Source: Actinomycetota bacterium | Lineage (GTDB): Bacteria; Actinomycetota; Actinomycetes; Nanopelagicales; Nanopelagicaceae | Reading direction: 5' to 3' | NCBI GenBank assembly: GCA_005787645.1 | Contig: SYAM01000043.1 | Coordinates: 1-26,728 of the forward strand | DNA length: 26,728 bases | Part shown: positions 7,584 through 15,852 of the stretch, in pieces | How the letters are laid out: each line of letters begins with the position of its first letter | Position numbering within the stretch: the first letter of the stretch is position 1 | Position numbers and translations under genes: made by a program | Notes under the pieces: generated by a model | The model's database searches: none | The model's input: the letters and a program-made list of their open reading frames with translations, nothing else | Told to the model about the DNA's origin: nothing

Positions 7584-9017
7584 GTGGTCGAGAATAACGC
7601 CATGAATATCCCATCCACGCTTGCAACAAGGTATGCAAGTGATGCGATGTGTGCGATTTGGGCGCCTGAGGCAAAGATCATTCAGGAACGGAAACTCTGG
7701 GTTGCGGTCCTCAAAGCTCAGCAGCAACTGGGGTTACCAATTGACTCTTTAACTATTTCTGCTTACGAAAAAGTAATTGAACGAGTTGATCTGCTAGCGA
7801 TTGATCAACGCGAGAAGAAGCTACGTCATGATGTAAAAGCACGTATTGAAGAATTCAATGCCCTTGCTGGGCATGAAGCAATACATGCAGGTATGACTAG
7901 TCGTGATTTAACAGAGTCAGTCGAAGCGTTGCAGATCAAGGCAGCACTAACGCTCGTTCGCGATAAATATGTGGCGCTACTTGCCGGATTTTCAAGTAGA
8001 GCAGGTGAATTCATTGATCAACCAATTGCCGGCCGTTCACACAATGTCCCCGCACAGATAACGACCGTAGGAAAGAGGTTTGCCACTTTTGCAGAAGAGG
8101 CAATCTTTGCCTTCAATCGCCTTGAAGATCTCATTGCTCGACTGCCTTTGCGAGGACTCAAAGGACCTGTTGGAACAGCACAAGACGCTCTTGATCTCTT
8201 TGAAGGTGATGCCAATCGATTACGAGAGTTAGATCAGAAAATCGGAAATCATTTGGGATTTGAGAATATTCTCGATTCAGTTGGTCAGATTTATCCACGC
8301 TCTTTTGATTACGATGTGGTGTCGGCTCTCGTACAACTTGCGGCAGCACCATCAAATATGGCAACCACATTACGTTTGATGGCAGGAGCAGAGCTAGCAA
8401 CTGAAGGGTTCCAAGCTGGTCAGGTTGGTTCATCGGCGATGCCACACAAGATGAATGCGCGTTCGAGCGAACGAATCAATGGATTTACTGCGCTATTGCG
8501 CGGATATTCAGTAGCAATCTCCGAGCTAGCCGGCACACAGTGGAACGAAGGCGATGTGGCCTGCAGCGTAGTACGTAGAGTTGCACTCCCTGATGCTTTC
8601 TACACGATAGATGGACTATTAGAAACTGCTCTTACGGTCATTAGTGAATTGGGAATCTTTAAGAGTGCCATAGATGCAGAATTAGAGCGAAATCTTCCAT
8701 TCTTAGCAACCACAAAAATCTTGATGGCGGCAGTGAAAAAAGGGGTCGGGCGCGAGAGTGCACATGAAGTTATCAAGGAACACTCGATTGCTACGGTGAA
8801 CTCATTGCGAGGTGGTGGAGTAAATGATTTGTTGGTGCGAATTGCAAACGATTCGCGAATTCCATTAGATGGTAACGAATTGAGCGCTCTTATCTCACAA
8901 CCAATGGAGTTCACTGGAATGGCGCGTGAACAAACTTTACAAATTATTGCGCGAGTCTCTGAGATAACTGCTCGATATCCTGAGGGATCACGATATCGGC
9001 CGGGTACGATTCGGTGA
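7584..9017 (+). CDS. purB: Adenylosuccinate lyase
   Basis: Fumarase/aspartase-superfamily lyase that acts twice: on SAICAR to give AICAR and on adenylosuccinate to give AMP. The 477-residue protein contains the AGHEAIHAGMTSRDLTES segment and the superfamily signature GSSAMPHKMNARSSERINGF at about residues 281-300, with the flexible catalytic-serine loop. The GTG at 7584 immediately follows the purD stop and has AAGGGG about 5 bases upstream; the in-frame ATG at 7602 has no ribosome site, so GTG is preferred. It overlaps purC by 4 bp (GTGA). Neighbouring purA and purC supply and use its two reactions. Confidence 0.98.
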   Translation: MVENNAMNIPSTLATRYASDAMCAIWAPEAKIIQERKLWVAVLKAQQQLGLPIDSLTISAYEKVIERVDLLAIDQREKKLRHDVKARIEEFNALAGHEAIHAGMTSRDLTESVEALQIKAALTLVRDKYVALLAGFSSRAGEFIDQPIAGRSHNVPAQITTVGKRFATFAEEAIFAFNRLEDLIARLPLRGLKGPVGTAQDALDLFEGDANRLRELDQKIGNHLGFENILDSVGQIYPRSFDYDVVSALVQLAAAPSNMATTLRLMAGAELATEGFQAGQVGSSAMPHKMNARSSERINGFTALLRGYSVAISELAGTQWNEGDVACSVVRRVALPDAFYTIDGLLETALTVISELGIFKSAIDAELERNLPFLATTKILMAAVKKGVGRESAHEVIKEHSIATVNSLRGGGVNDLLVRIANDSRIPLDGNELSALISQPMEFTGMAREQTLQIIARVSEITARYPEGSRYRPGTIR

Positions 9018-9856
9018 TTGGATGGCGCCCCTTAAAAAGTGGCAAAGTCCGAGATTTATATATCAATGATGCGGGGGAGATACTCCTAGTTGCATCAGAT
9101 CGAATCAGCGCTTACGACTGGATTATGCCGACTGTTATTCCAGATAAAGGACGTTTGCTCACCCAACTCTCGCTTTTCTGGTTTAACAAACTCTCTGACA
9201 AAGTCCCTCATCACGTACTCTCTACCGATGTCCCCGGAGAAGTTAAAGGTCGAGCGATCATCTGTAAGTCGCTCGAAATTTTCCCTGTCGAATGTGTTGC
9301 TCGGGGTTTCCTGACGGGCTCCGGTTGGGTTGAGTACCAAAGGAACCACGAGGTATGTGGAATTCCCCTTTCTGAAGGGCTACTTGATGGATCACAGTTG
9401 ACCGAACCAATCTTCACTCCTGCAACAAAAGCGGAAATTGGTGAGCATGATGAGAACATTTCGTTCCGCCAAACTGCCGAGATAACCGGGGAGAGTATTG
9501 CAGCGGAACTTCGGCGCCTGACACTTACCCTCTATTCAACAGCTCGCGATTATGCAAAAGAACGAGGGGTCATCATTGCTGACACCAAATTTGAATTTGG
9601 AGTTGATAGTAAAGGTCAGATCACTCTTGCTGACGAAGTACTCACTCCAGATTCATCACGTTTCTGGCCAGCAGAGAGTTGGCTTCCAGGTGGTGCACAG
9701 CCATCCTTTGATAAGCAATATCTTCGTGATTGGTTGACGAATATCGGTTGGGATAAGCAGAGCCCGCCTCCAAACCTGCCCGATGAGGTAGTTGAAAAGA
9801 CCCGTGCGAGATACATCGAGGCGTACGCCGCATTGACCGGTGAGAAGTTTCAGTAG
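9014..9856 (+). CDS. purC: SAICAR synthase (phosphoribosylaminoimidazole-succinocarboxamide synthase)
   Basis: Condenses CAIR with aspartate using ATP, giving SAICAR, the substrate of the adjacent purB product. The 280-residue protein begins with the family pattern LKSGKVRDLYINDAGEILLVASDRISAYD and contains VECVARGFLTGSGWVEYQ and the second signature IADTKFEFGVD...LADEVLTPDSSRFWP. The GTG start overlaps the purB stop as GTGA, which indicates translational coupling. Length fits the longer actinobacterial/fungal-type PurC rather than the 237-residue E. coli type. A 21-base gap with its own -10 box separates it from purS. Confidence 0.98.
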   Translation: MIGWRPLKSGKVRDLYINDAGEILLVASDRISAYDWIMPTVIPDKGRLLTQLSLFWFNKLSDKVPHHVLSTDVPGEVKGRAIICKSLEIFPVECVARGFLTGSGWVEYQRNHEVCGIPLSEGLLDGSQLTEPIFTPATKAEIGEHDENISFRQTAEITGESIAAELRRLTLTLYSTARDYAKERGVIIADTKFEFGVDSKGQITLADEVLTPDSSRFWPAESWLPGGAQPSFDKQYLRDWLTNIGWDKQSPPPNLPDEVVEKTRARYIEAYAALTGEKFQ

Positions 9857-9865
9857 TTTTTCCCA

Positions 9866-9871
9866 TAAGAT
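9866..9871 (+). promoter_or_regulatory. Probable -10 box for leaderless purS-purQ-purL transcript
   Basis: TAAGAT matches TANNNT and ends 6 bases before the GTG start of purS at 9878, so initiation would fall on the start codon. The 21-base gap holds no ribosome site, which supports a leaderless start. This would let purSQL be transcribed separately from purA-purD-purB-purC. Confidence 0.5.
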
Positions 9872-9877
9872 AGCGAT

Positions 9878-10126
9878 GTGGCGAAGGTAATCGTTGATGT
9901 AGTTCTCAAAGATGAGATTCTTGATCCGCAAGGTGATGCAATATCGCGGGCACTGCCCAGGATGGGTTTCACTTTCTCGCCAACTTCAGTCCGACAGGGA
10001 AAAAGTTTCATCATAACTCTTGATCATGAACCGGGAAGCGATGAGTTGAGCGAAATAGAGAAAGCGGCAGCAACTCTTCTTTCCAACCCGGTAATTGAAT
10101 CATTTTCGATTCGAGTGGAGAATTAA
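9878..10126 (+). CDS. purS: Phosphoribosylformylglycinamidine synthase subunit PurS
   Basis: Small subunit of the three-part FGAM synthase (PurS-PurQ-PurL); it bridges the glutaminase PurQ and the synthetase PurL. The 82-residue protein begins MAKVIVDVVLKDEILDPQGDAI, the family start, contains VRQGKSF, and has the ferredoxin-like beta-alpha-beta pattern. The start is GTG at 9878; the overlapping ATG at 9876 is in another frame and stops after four codons. No Shine-Dalgarno is present and a TAAGAT box ends 6 bases upstream, so the message may be leaderless. Its stop overlaps the purQ start by one base (TAATG). Confidence 0.95.
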   Translation: MAKVIVDVVLKDEILDPQGDAISRALPRMGFTFSPTSVRQGKSFIITLDHEPGSDELSEIEKAAATLLSNPVIESFSIRVEN

Positions 10127-10791
10127 TGCGGGTAGGAGTAGTTACCTTCCCCGGCACTCTTGATGATCATGATGCGGCGCGCGCCGTTCGCTTTGCTGGC
10201 GGTGAGGCGCTCTCGCTCTGGCATGGAGATAGCGATTTACAAGGGGTTGCGGGGGTAATTCTTCCGGGCGGCTTTTCATATGGCGATTATTTGAGATGCG
10301 GTGCGATTGCCAGATTCTCGCCAATCATGAGCGCAATCATTCCTGCTGCAGAGAAGGGGCTGCCCGTATTGGGAATCTGCAATGGTTTTCAAGTGCTCTG
10401 CGAGTCGCATCTTTTACCAGGAGCGCTCACACGCAATAGTGAACTTCACTTTCTTTGCCGTGATCAAGAAATTGAGATTGTCAATAACGAGAGCGCTTGG
10501 ACCTCTGATTTTTCCAACGGTGAAAGAATAATCATTCCATTAAAGAATGGTGAAGGATCTTTTCAATGTGATGATAGAACATTAAATGAATTAGAGAGCA
10601 ACAATCGGGTGATTGCGCGTTACGTAGGGCTCAATCCAAATGGTTCGCGAAATTCAATTGCGGGAATCACAAATGCGCGTGGAAATGTTGTTGGAGTTAT
10701 GCCACATCCAGAGCATGCAGTTGATCCATTAACTGGTCCAACTGCTGATGGGTTGGCATTCTTCACCTCGTTGATGAAAACTCGAATCTGA
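10126..10791 (+). CDS. purQ: Phosphoribosylformylglycinamidine synthase subunit PurQ (glutaminase)
   Basis: Class I glutamine amidotransferase subunit that releases ammonia from glutamine for the PurL reaction. The 221-residue protein has the LPGGFSYGDYLRCGAIA oxyanion region, the nucleophile in GICNGFQVLCE (Cys85) and the His/Glu of the triad in MPHPEHAV (His194, Glu196). Length matches the free PurQ subunit rather than the fused large PurL. It starts one base into the purS stop codon and ends 2 bases before purL, consistent with a coupled three-gene unit. Confidence 0.98.
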   Translation: MRVGVVTFPGTLDDHDAARAVRFAGGEALSLWHGDSDLQGVAGVILPGGFSYGDYLRCGAIARFSPIMSAIIPAAEKGLPVLGICNGFQVLCESHLLPGALTRNSELHFLCRDQEIEIVNNESAWTSDFSNGERIIIPLKNGEGSFQCDDRTLNELESNNRVIARYVGLNPNGSRNSIAGITNARGNVVGVMPHPEHAVDPLTGPTADGLAFFTSLMKTRI

Positions 10792-10793
10792 TT

Positions 10794-13028
10794 ATGATGC
10801 TAGATACTGTTGCAAGAGCTACCTCCACTCCAGAGTTGAACCAACCTTGGCGCGAATTGGGTTTGAAGGAAGATGAATACCAACGCATCAGAGAGATATT
10901 GGGGCGGCGTCCAACATCAAGCGAATTAGCGATGTATTCGGTGATGTGGAGTGAACATTGTTCATATAAATCCTCCAAAGTGCATTTACGACAATTTGGG
11001 GAGAAGGCTCCTAAGTCTGATGCGCTATTGGTAGGTATCGGTGAGAACGCAGGCGTGGTAGATGTCGGCCAAGGTTATGCAGTCACATTCAAGGTCGAAT
11101 CCCATAATCACCCATCATTTATTGAGCCATATCAAGGTGCAGCAACTGGGGTCGGGGGAATAGTCCGTGACATTCTCACGATGGGCGCTCGACCGATTGC
11201 CATCCTTGATCCGCTTCGTTTTGGCCCTGCTGATGCGGCGGATACCAAACGAGTATTGCCGGGAGTTATTGCTGGTATCGGTGGCTATGGAAATTGCATA
11301 GGAGTACCAACAGTAGGTGGCGAAGTCATTTTTGATGATTCTTATAGCGGTAATCCACTTGTTAATGCCTTATGCGTGGGTGTGATGAAACATGAAGATA
11401 TAAAACTTGCAAAAGCATCGGGTGCCGGAAATTTAGTCGTGCTCTTTGGTGCGAAAACTGGCGGAGATGGTATTGGTGGTGTCTCTGTTCTAGCGAGTGA
11501 AACTTTTGATGATAAAAAAGCTACGAAACGACCAGCGGTCCAAGTGGGTGACCCATTCACTGAAAAAGTATTGATTGAATGCTCGCTGGAGATTTTCAAA
11601 GAGGATCTCGTTGTGGGAATTCAAGATCTGGGTGGAGCCGGACTCTCTTGCGCCACAAGCGAGTTAGCTTCTGCAGGTACCGGTGGAATGCATGTGGAGT
11701 TAGATCGAGTCCCACTCCGAGATGCCAATCTCTCACCTGAAGAGATATTGATGAGTGAGTCCCAAGAGCGAATGTGTGCGGTAGTCCCGCCAGAGAAAGT
11801 TGAACGCTTTATGGAGCTCTGTAAGAAATGGGATGTCGTTGCAACCGTTATTGGTCAAGTCACTTCAGGTAAACACCTTGAAATTACCTGGCATGGTGAA
11901 TTGATCGTCGATGTGCCTCCGAGGACAGTTGCTCATGATGGTCCGGTATACAACCGACCATTCACTAGGCCCTCTTGGCAAGGTGAATTAGTGGCAAATG
12001 GTGCAGAGAATCTGCCGCGACCACGGAGCGAAAGCGCACTCGCAGACGCGATTTTGACCTTAATTTCTTCACCAAATATCTCAGATAAAAGTTGGATAAC
12101 CTCCCAATACGATAAATATGTGCAGGGAAACACCATCGCTGCAGGGCCATGTGATGCGGCAGTAATCAGAATCGATGAGAGCACCTTCTTGGGAGTCGCT
12201 GTTGCTACTGATTGCAATGGCAGATTCTGCAAACTAGATCCATATGAAGGCACTCAATTAGCGCTCGCAGAGAGTTTTCGGAATGTAGCGGTTACTGGAG
12301 CAAAACCATTGGCAATCACAAATTGCTTGAACTTTGGCTCACCAGAGGATGCTGGCGTGATGTGGCAATTTGCGGAGAGTGTTCGCGCACTTGCAGATGG
12401 CGCGCTCGAGATGGGTTTGCCAGTTACTGGAGGAAATGTTTCGTTCTATAACCAGACTGGCGCAGTTGCGATTCTGCCAACACCAGTGATCGGCGTGCTC
12501 GGTGTGATTGATGATGTTCGCAAGGCGATACCGTACAAATTCTCTGGCGTAAAGGAGTTGATACTTCTTGGAGAGACTTTCGAAGAGTTCTCTGGCGGGG
12601 AGTGGGCTCATCTCCAGGGCCACCTTGGTGGTCTTCCACCACGAGTAGATTTGAAGAGAGAGATGATTCTTGCTCAATTTATGCATGCACAACGCGATTT
12701 TATTTCAGCGGCACATGATCTCTCTGATGGCGGCTTAGCTGTTGCTCTTATCGAGATGCTCCTTCATTCGCAAATGGGAGCGAAGATATCCATTCACGGC
12801 GACCCATTTACCCAACTATTCAGTGAGAGCACAGGTCGGATTTTGCTGGCAGTAAATCCAGAGGATTCTAATTATTTAGTTGGCAAGGCAACCGATGCGG
12901 GAATCACCACTACTCGACTAGGTGAATCTGGCGGTGAGAATCTCGAAATTTCCGGAGTGCTTTCGATGTCGATGCTACATATACGGGAAGCGAATCAAGG
13001 GACTATTCCCGCACTTTTTACCGCTTGA
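10794..13028 (+). CDS. purL: Phosphoribosylformylglycinamidine synthase subunit PurL
   Basis: ATP-dependent synthetase subunit converting FGAR to FGAM with ammonia passed on from PurQ. At 744 residues it is the small PurL form, which needs separate PurS and PurQ, and both are directly upstream. Visible motifs are MYSVMWSEHCSYKSSK, FKVESHNHPSFIEPYQGAATGVGG, GARPIA, VQDLGGAGLSCATSELA, and a second half with GGNVSFYNQTG and SAAHDLSDGGLAVALIE. The start ATG at 10794 has a second ATG next to it. The 3' end overlaps the convergent lyase gene on the other strand by 11 bp. Confidence 0.98.
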   Translation: MMLDTVARATSTPELNQPWRELGLKEDEYQRIREILGRRPTSSELAMYSVMWSEHCSYKSSKVHLRQFGEKAPKSDALLVGIGENAGVVDVGQGYAVTFKVESHNHPSFIEPYQGAATGVGGIVRDILTMGARPIAILDPLRFGPADAADTKRVLPGVIAGIGGYGNCIGVPTVGGEVIFDDSYSGNPLVNALCVGVMKHEDIKLAKASGAGNLVVLFGAKTGGDGIGGVSVLASETFDDKKATKRPAVQVGDPFTEKVLIECSLEIFKEDLVVGIQDLGGAGLSCATSELASAGTGGMHVELDRVPLRDANLSPEEILMSESQERMCAVVPPEKVERFMELCKKWDVVATVIGQVTSGKHLEITWHGELIVDVPPRTVAHDGPVYNRPFTRPSWQGELVANGAENLPRPRSESALADAILTLISSPNISDKSWITSQYDKYVQGNTIAAGPCDAAVIRIDESTFLGVAVATDCNGRFCKLDPYEGTQLALAESFRNVAVTGAKPLAITNCLNFGSPEDAGVMWQFAESVRALADGALEMGLPVTGGNVSFYNQTGAVAILPTPVIGVLGVIDDVRKAIPYKFSGVKELILLGETFEEFSGGEWAHLQGHLGGLPPRVDLKREMILAQFMHAQRDFISAAHDLSDGGLAVALIEMLLHSQMGAKISIHGDPFTQLFSESTGRILLAVNPEDSNYLVGKATDAGITTTRLGESGGENLEISGVLSMSMLHIREANQGTIPALFTA

Positions 13029-13923
13029 GCACTCGCTCCAGATCGGCATAAGCGGCATCGATTGCGCGGATAGTAGTGTCATCAAGGATGACGCTGACCG
13101 GACCGCGTTGGCGAGAGCTTGTGAAGATTCCTTGTTTAACGAGTAGGTATTTTTCTACCGCCACATAAGAATCAAGAGTAGTTTGGTGTGAAACCATCTT
13201 CGCGATTGGCGCATGAATGTCAGCTGCACGTTTCATATCTCCAGATTCGAGAGCATGCCATAGCGCAACTAAGCCCCACGGAATCTCAGCACCAGGCATA
13301 GTGCCAACGATTCCAATCGGGTAAGTGTCCATCAAATCAGCGCCACCTTGTCCTTCGAAGACTCTCGCACGTGCACCACTTGCATCTTTCAATTGTTGCA
13401 ATCTTTCGGCGACTGGCTTGGCTTCAGGCTTGAACTGCACTCGCTCTTCACCGTATTTATCAATCAATTCGACATATAAAGAGATCTCGAGAGGATGGCC
13501 AACATAGTTACTGGCATCTTGCACGATGACTGGAATTGTCACACTTTCAATAATCGAGATGTAATACTTCGCAACTTCACTCGAGAGTGGTGCAAATGCA
13601 CTTGGTGGAGTTGCCATGACTGCTGCCGCGCCATCTTCTTGCGCCCACTGTGCTAACGCAGTAGCAATCTTGGTGCTTTCTGCTCCAACACTTGTGACAA
13701 GTGGGACTCTGCCACTTGCAGAAGCAATGACACTCTGCGCTAACTCGCGTCGCTCGTGTGCTGCTAACCGGAGTACCTCTGAGACCATGGCCAACACAAA
13801 ACCGTCAACTTTGGTATCGATGAGCCAATCAATTTCTTTCTTCAGTACATCATGGTCAATTGAATCATCAGATGTAAAAGGCGTGGAGAGGACTGTAAAG
13901 ACCCCATGCAATGGTTTTGCCAT
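13018..13923 (-). CDS. DHDPS/N-acetylneuraminate-lyase family protein, probable 2-keto-3-deoxy-sugar-acid lyase or dehydratase
   Basis: Class I (Schiff-base) TIM-barrel family protein, 301 residues, the usual length. It starts GVFTVLSTPFTSDDSID, has GVFTVL/DGFVL strands and the turn VTSVGAEST in place of the usual pyruvate-binding GTGS-like loop. The expected Schiff-base lysine is Lys165 (VQFKPEAKP). Where classical members have the catalytic Tyr (LYNVP), this one reads VIVQDAS, so the Tyr is replaced by Gln135. Its partner gene is an IlvD/Edd dehydratase, and such pairs break down sugar acids through 2-keto-3-deoxy intermediates; dipicolinate synthesis is unlikely. Start ATG at 13923 has AGGAGA 12 bases upstream, rather far. 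It lies downstream of the dehydratase on the same strand, 117 bases away. Substrate is not determinable from sequence. Confidence 0.8.
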   Translation of the reverse strand: MAKPLHGVFTVLSTPFTSDDSIDHDVLKKEIDWLIDTKVDGFVLAMVSEVLRLAAHERRELAQSVIASASGRVPLVTSVGAESTKIATALAQWAQEDGAAAVMATPPSAFAPLSSEVAKYYISIIESVTIPVIVQDASNYVGHPLEISLYVELIDKYGEERVQFKPEAKPVAERLQQLKDASGARARVFEGQGGADLMDTYPIGIVGTMPGAEIPWGLVALWHALESGDMKRAADIHAPIAKMVSHQTTLDSYVAVEKYLLVKQGIFTSSRQRGPVSVILDDTTIRAIDAAYADLERVLKR

Positions 13924-13990
13924 TAGTTTCGCGTGTCTCCTGTTTGCCTGTTAGAGGCCCCTAATGGTACTTAGTCAGAGAATTCGCGTA

Positions 13991-14031
13991 CATCAGAAAT
14001 TTTGCTAATCCGAATAATTTTTCCTCTGATG
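13991..14031. repeat. Spaced 7-bp inverted repeat between the two minus-strand catabolic genes
   Basis: CATCAGA (13991-13997) and TCTGATG (14025-14031) are exact complements with 27 bases between them, and the interior is AT-rich and partly self-complementary (AAATT/AATTT). The repeat lies just after the dehydratase stop and 68-108 bases upstream of the lyase start. It lacks a T-run in the minus direction, so it is more likely an operator or mRNA hairpin than a terminator. The rest of the 117-base gap shows nothing recognisable. Confidence 0.4.
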
Positions 14032-14040
14032 GTTTTGTTT

Positions 14041-15756
14041 TCACGAGCGCCCCACGACAGGTGGAATAAACCGTCGATGCGCCTTGGTTGGGGCTTGGAG
14101 GAAATCCAAGTCACAACCTTGATCTGGCTGGAGCACATGTTGTTGATAAAGCAAGGGCCAACCACGTAGATGTTCACTCTGGAAGCCTCGCCATGAGGCT
14201 CGCCGCGCCTGCAGTTCTGCATCACTTAATCGAACATTAATGGTTCGCTGATGGACATTAATATCGATTATGTCGCCATTCTGTAAAAGTGCCAACGGGC
14301 CACCTACTGCCGCTTCGGGTGAGACGTGGAGTAAGCACACACCAAATGATGTTCCAGACATTCGCGCATCGGTGATTCGAATCATGTCCTTTACACCATC
14401 GGTAGCTAATTTTTTAGGAATCGGAATCATTCCCCACTCCGGCATCCCGGGTACACCAACTGCGCCACATCCTCGAAGAATCAATACCGAATCTTTGGTC
14501 ACTGGCAAATTCGGATCTTCTAATTTTTCACGCATCTCGGCATATCCTTCAAAAATAAATGCGGGACCGCTATGGATAAATAATTCTGGCGATGCGGCAG
14601 AAACTTTTAGTAATGTCCCATCAGGAGCGATATTTCCTTTAAGAAGTGCAAATGCACCATCACGTCTGAGCGGATCATCTACATCGCGCATCGCTTCGTT
14701 AGCGATAATCTCCCGTGAAATCTCCGCTCGCCAAGCTTTTCCTGTGACTGTGAGCGCATCCAGTTCCATTAATGGCTCAATTCGTTTTAGGAGTTGTGGT
14801 AGACCGCCGGCGCTATGGAAATCTTGGATAAGGAACCGACCAGATGGCTCAACATCTGCAAGGACAGGAATTCCTTTGCCTAAAGAATTTATATCTTCGA
14901 CAGTGATCTCTCCGCCAATTCGCCCAGCGCATCCAAATAAATGGATAATCGCGTTGGTAGAGCCACCAATAGCATGAAGTAAACGAATTGCATTTCTAAA
15001 GGATGGTGGCGTTGCGATAGTCGATGGCACCAAATTCTCTTTGACCATTTCAACTATTCGGCGACCTGAAGCGCGCGCAGATTCTTTTCGCTCATCTGTG
15101 TTTGCAGGAATAGTGGCGCTACCTGGCAACATGAAACCAAGCATCTCGGTCATCAATGCGACCGAACTTGCCGTTCCCATCGTGTTACATGAACCCAAAC
15201 CGCAACTCAAGCACTCTTCAAATTCACGCCATTCCTCATCTGAGATTCTTCCCGCACGCCAATCATCAAGCACACGCCAAAGGTCCGTTCCCGTGCCTAC
15301 TTTTTTGCCTTTGAAGAATGGCGCTGGTCGCGCTCCTGCGGTAACCATGATTGTAGGTAAGTTCGCGCTCAATGCGCCCATTAAGGCACCCGGCACACTC
15401 TTATCGCAGTTGGCCATAAGCACAATTCCATCGAGCGGGTATGAACGCAAGTTCTCTTCAATCTCGATAGAGAGCAAGTTTCGATAGAGCATTGCGCTTG
15501 CTTTCATTAAGTCTTCTCCCAGCGAAATCACTGGAAACGCAACTGGAATTCCACCAGATTCCAGAATTCCAGCTTTCACATCTTCGACTAGTGCGCGAAG
15601 TGGCAGGTTGCAGGGATTGAGATCACTTGATGAATCCGCAATACCAATTATTGGTTTAGTATTGTTTGCGGGTACTTCAAGACCTACTGAGCGCATCACA
15701 ACTCGATGTGAAACTGCAGTCTCGTCGTTACCTTGGAACCATTCGCTACTGCGCAC
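14041..15756 (-). CDS. IlvD/Edd family dehydratase, pentonate/aldonate type
   Basis: Fe-S dehydratase that removes water from a sugar acid to give a 2-keto-3-deoxy acid. The 571-residue protein starts VRSSEWFQGND, the pattern of sugar-acid (arabinonate/xylonate-type) members rather than of dihydroxyacid dehydratase. Cluster cysteines are Cys49 (NPCNLPLR), Cys117 (ANCDKSVPGAL) and Cys190 (LGSCNTMGTASSV); spacings of 68 and 73 match those I recall for Caulobacter L-arabinonate dehydratase. The catalytic serine lies in ARMSGTSFG, followed by HVSPEAAVGGPLALLQNGD. The GTG at 15756 is chosen because GGAGGA precedes it by six bases and the family start begins there; the frame stays open to 15840 with no similarity. 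It is divergent from an IclR regulator. True substrate is unknown. Confidence 0.9.
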   Translation of the reverse strand: MRSSEWFQGNDETAVSHRVVMRSVGLEVPANNTKPIIGIADSSSDLNPCNLPLRALVEDVKAGILESGGIPVAFPVISLGEDLMKASAMLYRNLLSIEIEENLRSYPLDGIVLMANCDKSVPGALMGALSANLPTIMVTAGARPAPFFKGKKVGTGTDLWRVLDDWRAGRISDEEWREFEECLSCGLGSCNTMGTASSVALMTEMLGFMLPGSATIPANTDERKESARASGRRIVEMVKENLVPSTIATPPSFRNAIRLLHAIGGSTNAIIHLFGCAGRIGGEITVEDINSLGKGIPVLADVEPSGRFLIQDFHSAGGLPQLLKRIEPLMELDALTVTGKAWRAEISREIIANEAMRDVDDPLRRDGAFALLKGNIAPDGTLLKVSAASPELFIHSGPAFIFEGYAEMREKLEDPNLPVTKDSVLILRGCGAVGVPGMPEWGMIPIPKKLATDGVKDMIRITDARMSGTSFGVCLLHVSPEAAVGGPLALLQNGDIIDINVHQRTINVRLSDAELQARRASWRGFQSEHLRGWPLLYQQHVLQPDQGCDLDFLQAPTKAHRRFIPPVVGRS

Positions 15757-15762
15757 TGCAAA

Positions 15763-15768
15763 TCCTCC
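15763..15768 (-). promoter_or_regulatory. Strong ribosome binding site fixing the dehydratase start
   Basis: On the minus strand GGAGGA precedes the GTG at 15756 by six bases. This decides between that GTG and the 28-codon-longer frame beginning at 15840. Confidence 0.8.
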
Positions 15769-15781
15769 AAATAATGAGATT

Positions 15782-15831
15782 AGGTATTGCCGAACAGCAT
15801 TTGGTATGACTACCCTCTTCCTACATAGTAG
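15782..15831. promoter_or_regulatory. Divergent control region with short palindromes, candidate IclR operators
   Basis: The 96-base gap between the dehydratase and the iclR-type gene holds GGTATGACTACC (15803-15814; GGTA/TACC arms, 4-base centre), CTACATAGTAG (15821-15831; CTAC/GTAG arms) and GGTATTGCC (15783-15791). IclR regulators commonly bind such palindromes between their own gene and the divergent target. The arms are short, so this is only a candidate. Promoter boxes could not be assigned. Confidence 0.35.
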
Positions 15832-15852
15832 TGATGTCAAGACGAGGCGAAT

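Noticed and set aside
15757..15840. 28-codon extension of the IlvD/Edd dehydratase
   Set aside because: It has no family similarity, covers the divergent promoter region, and GGAGGA points to the GTG at 15756.
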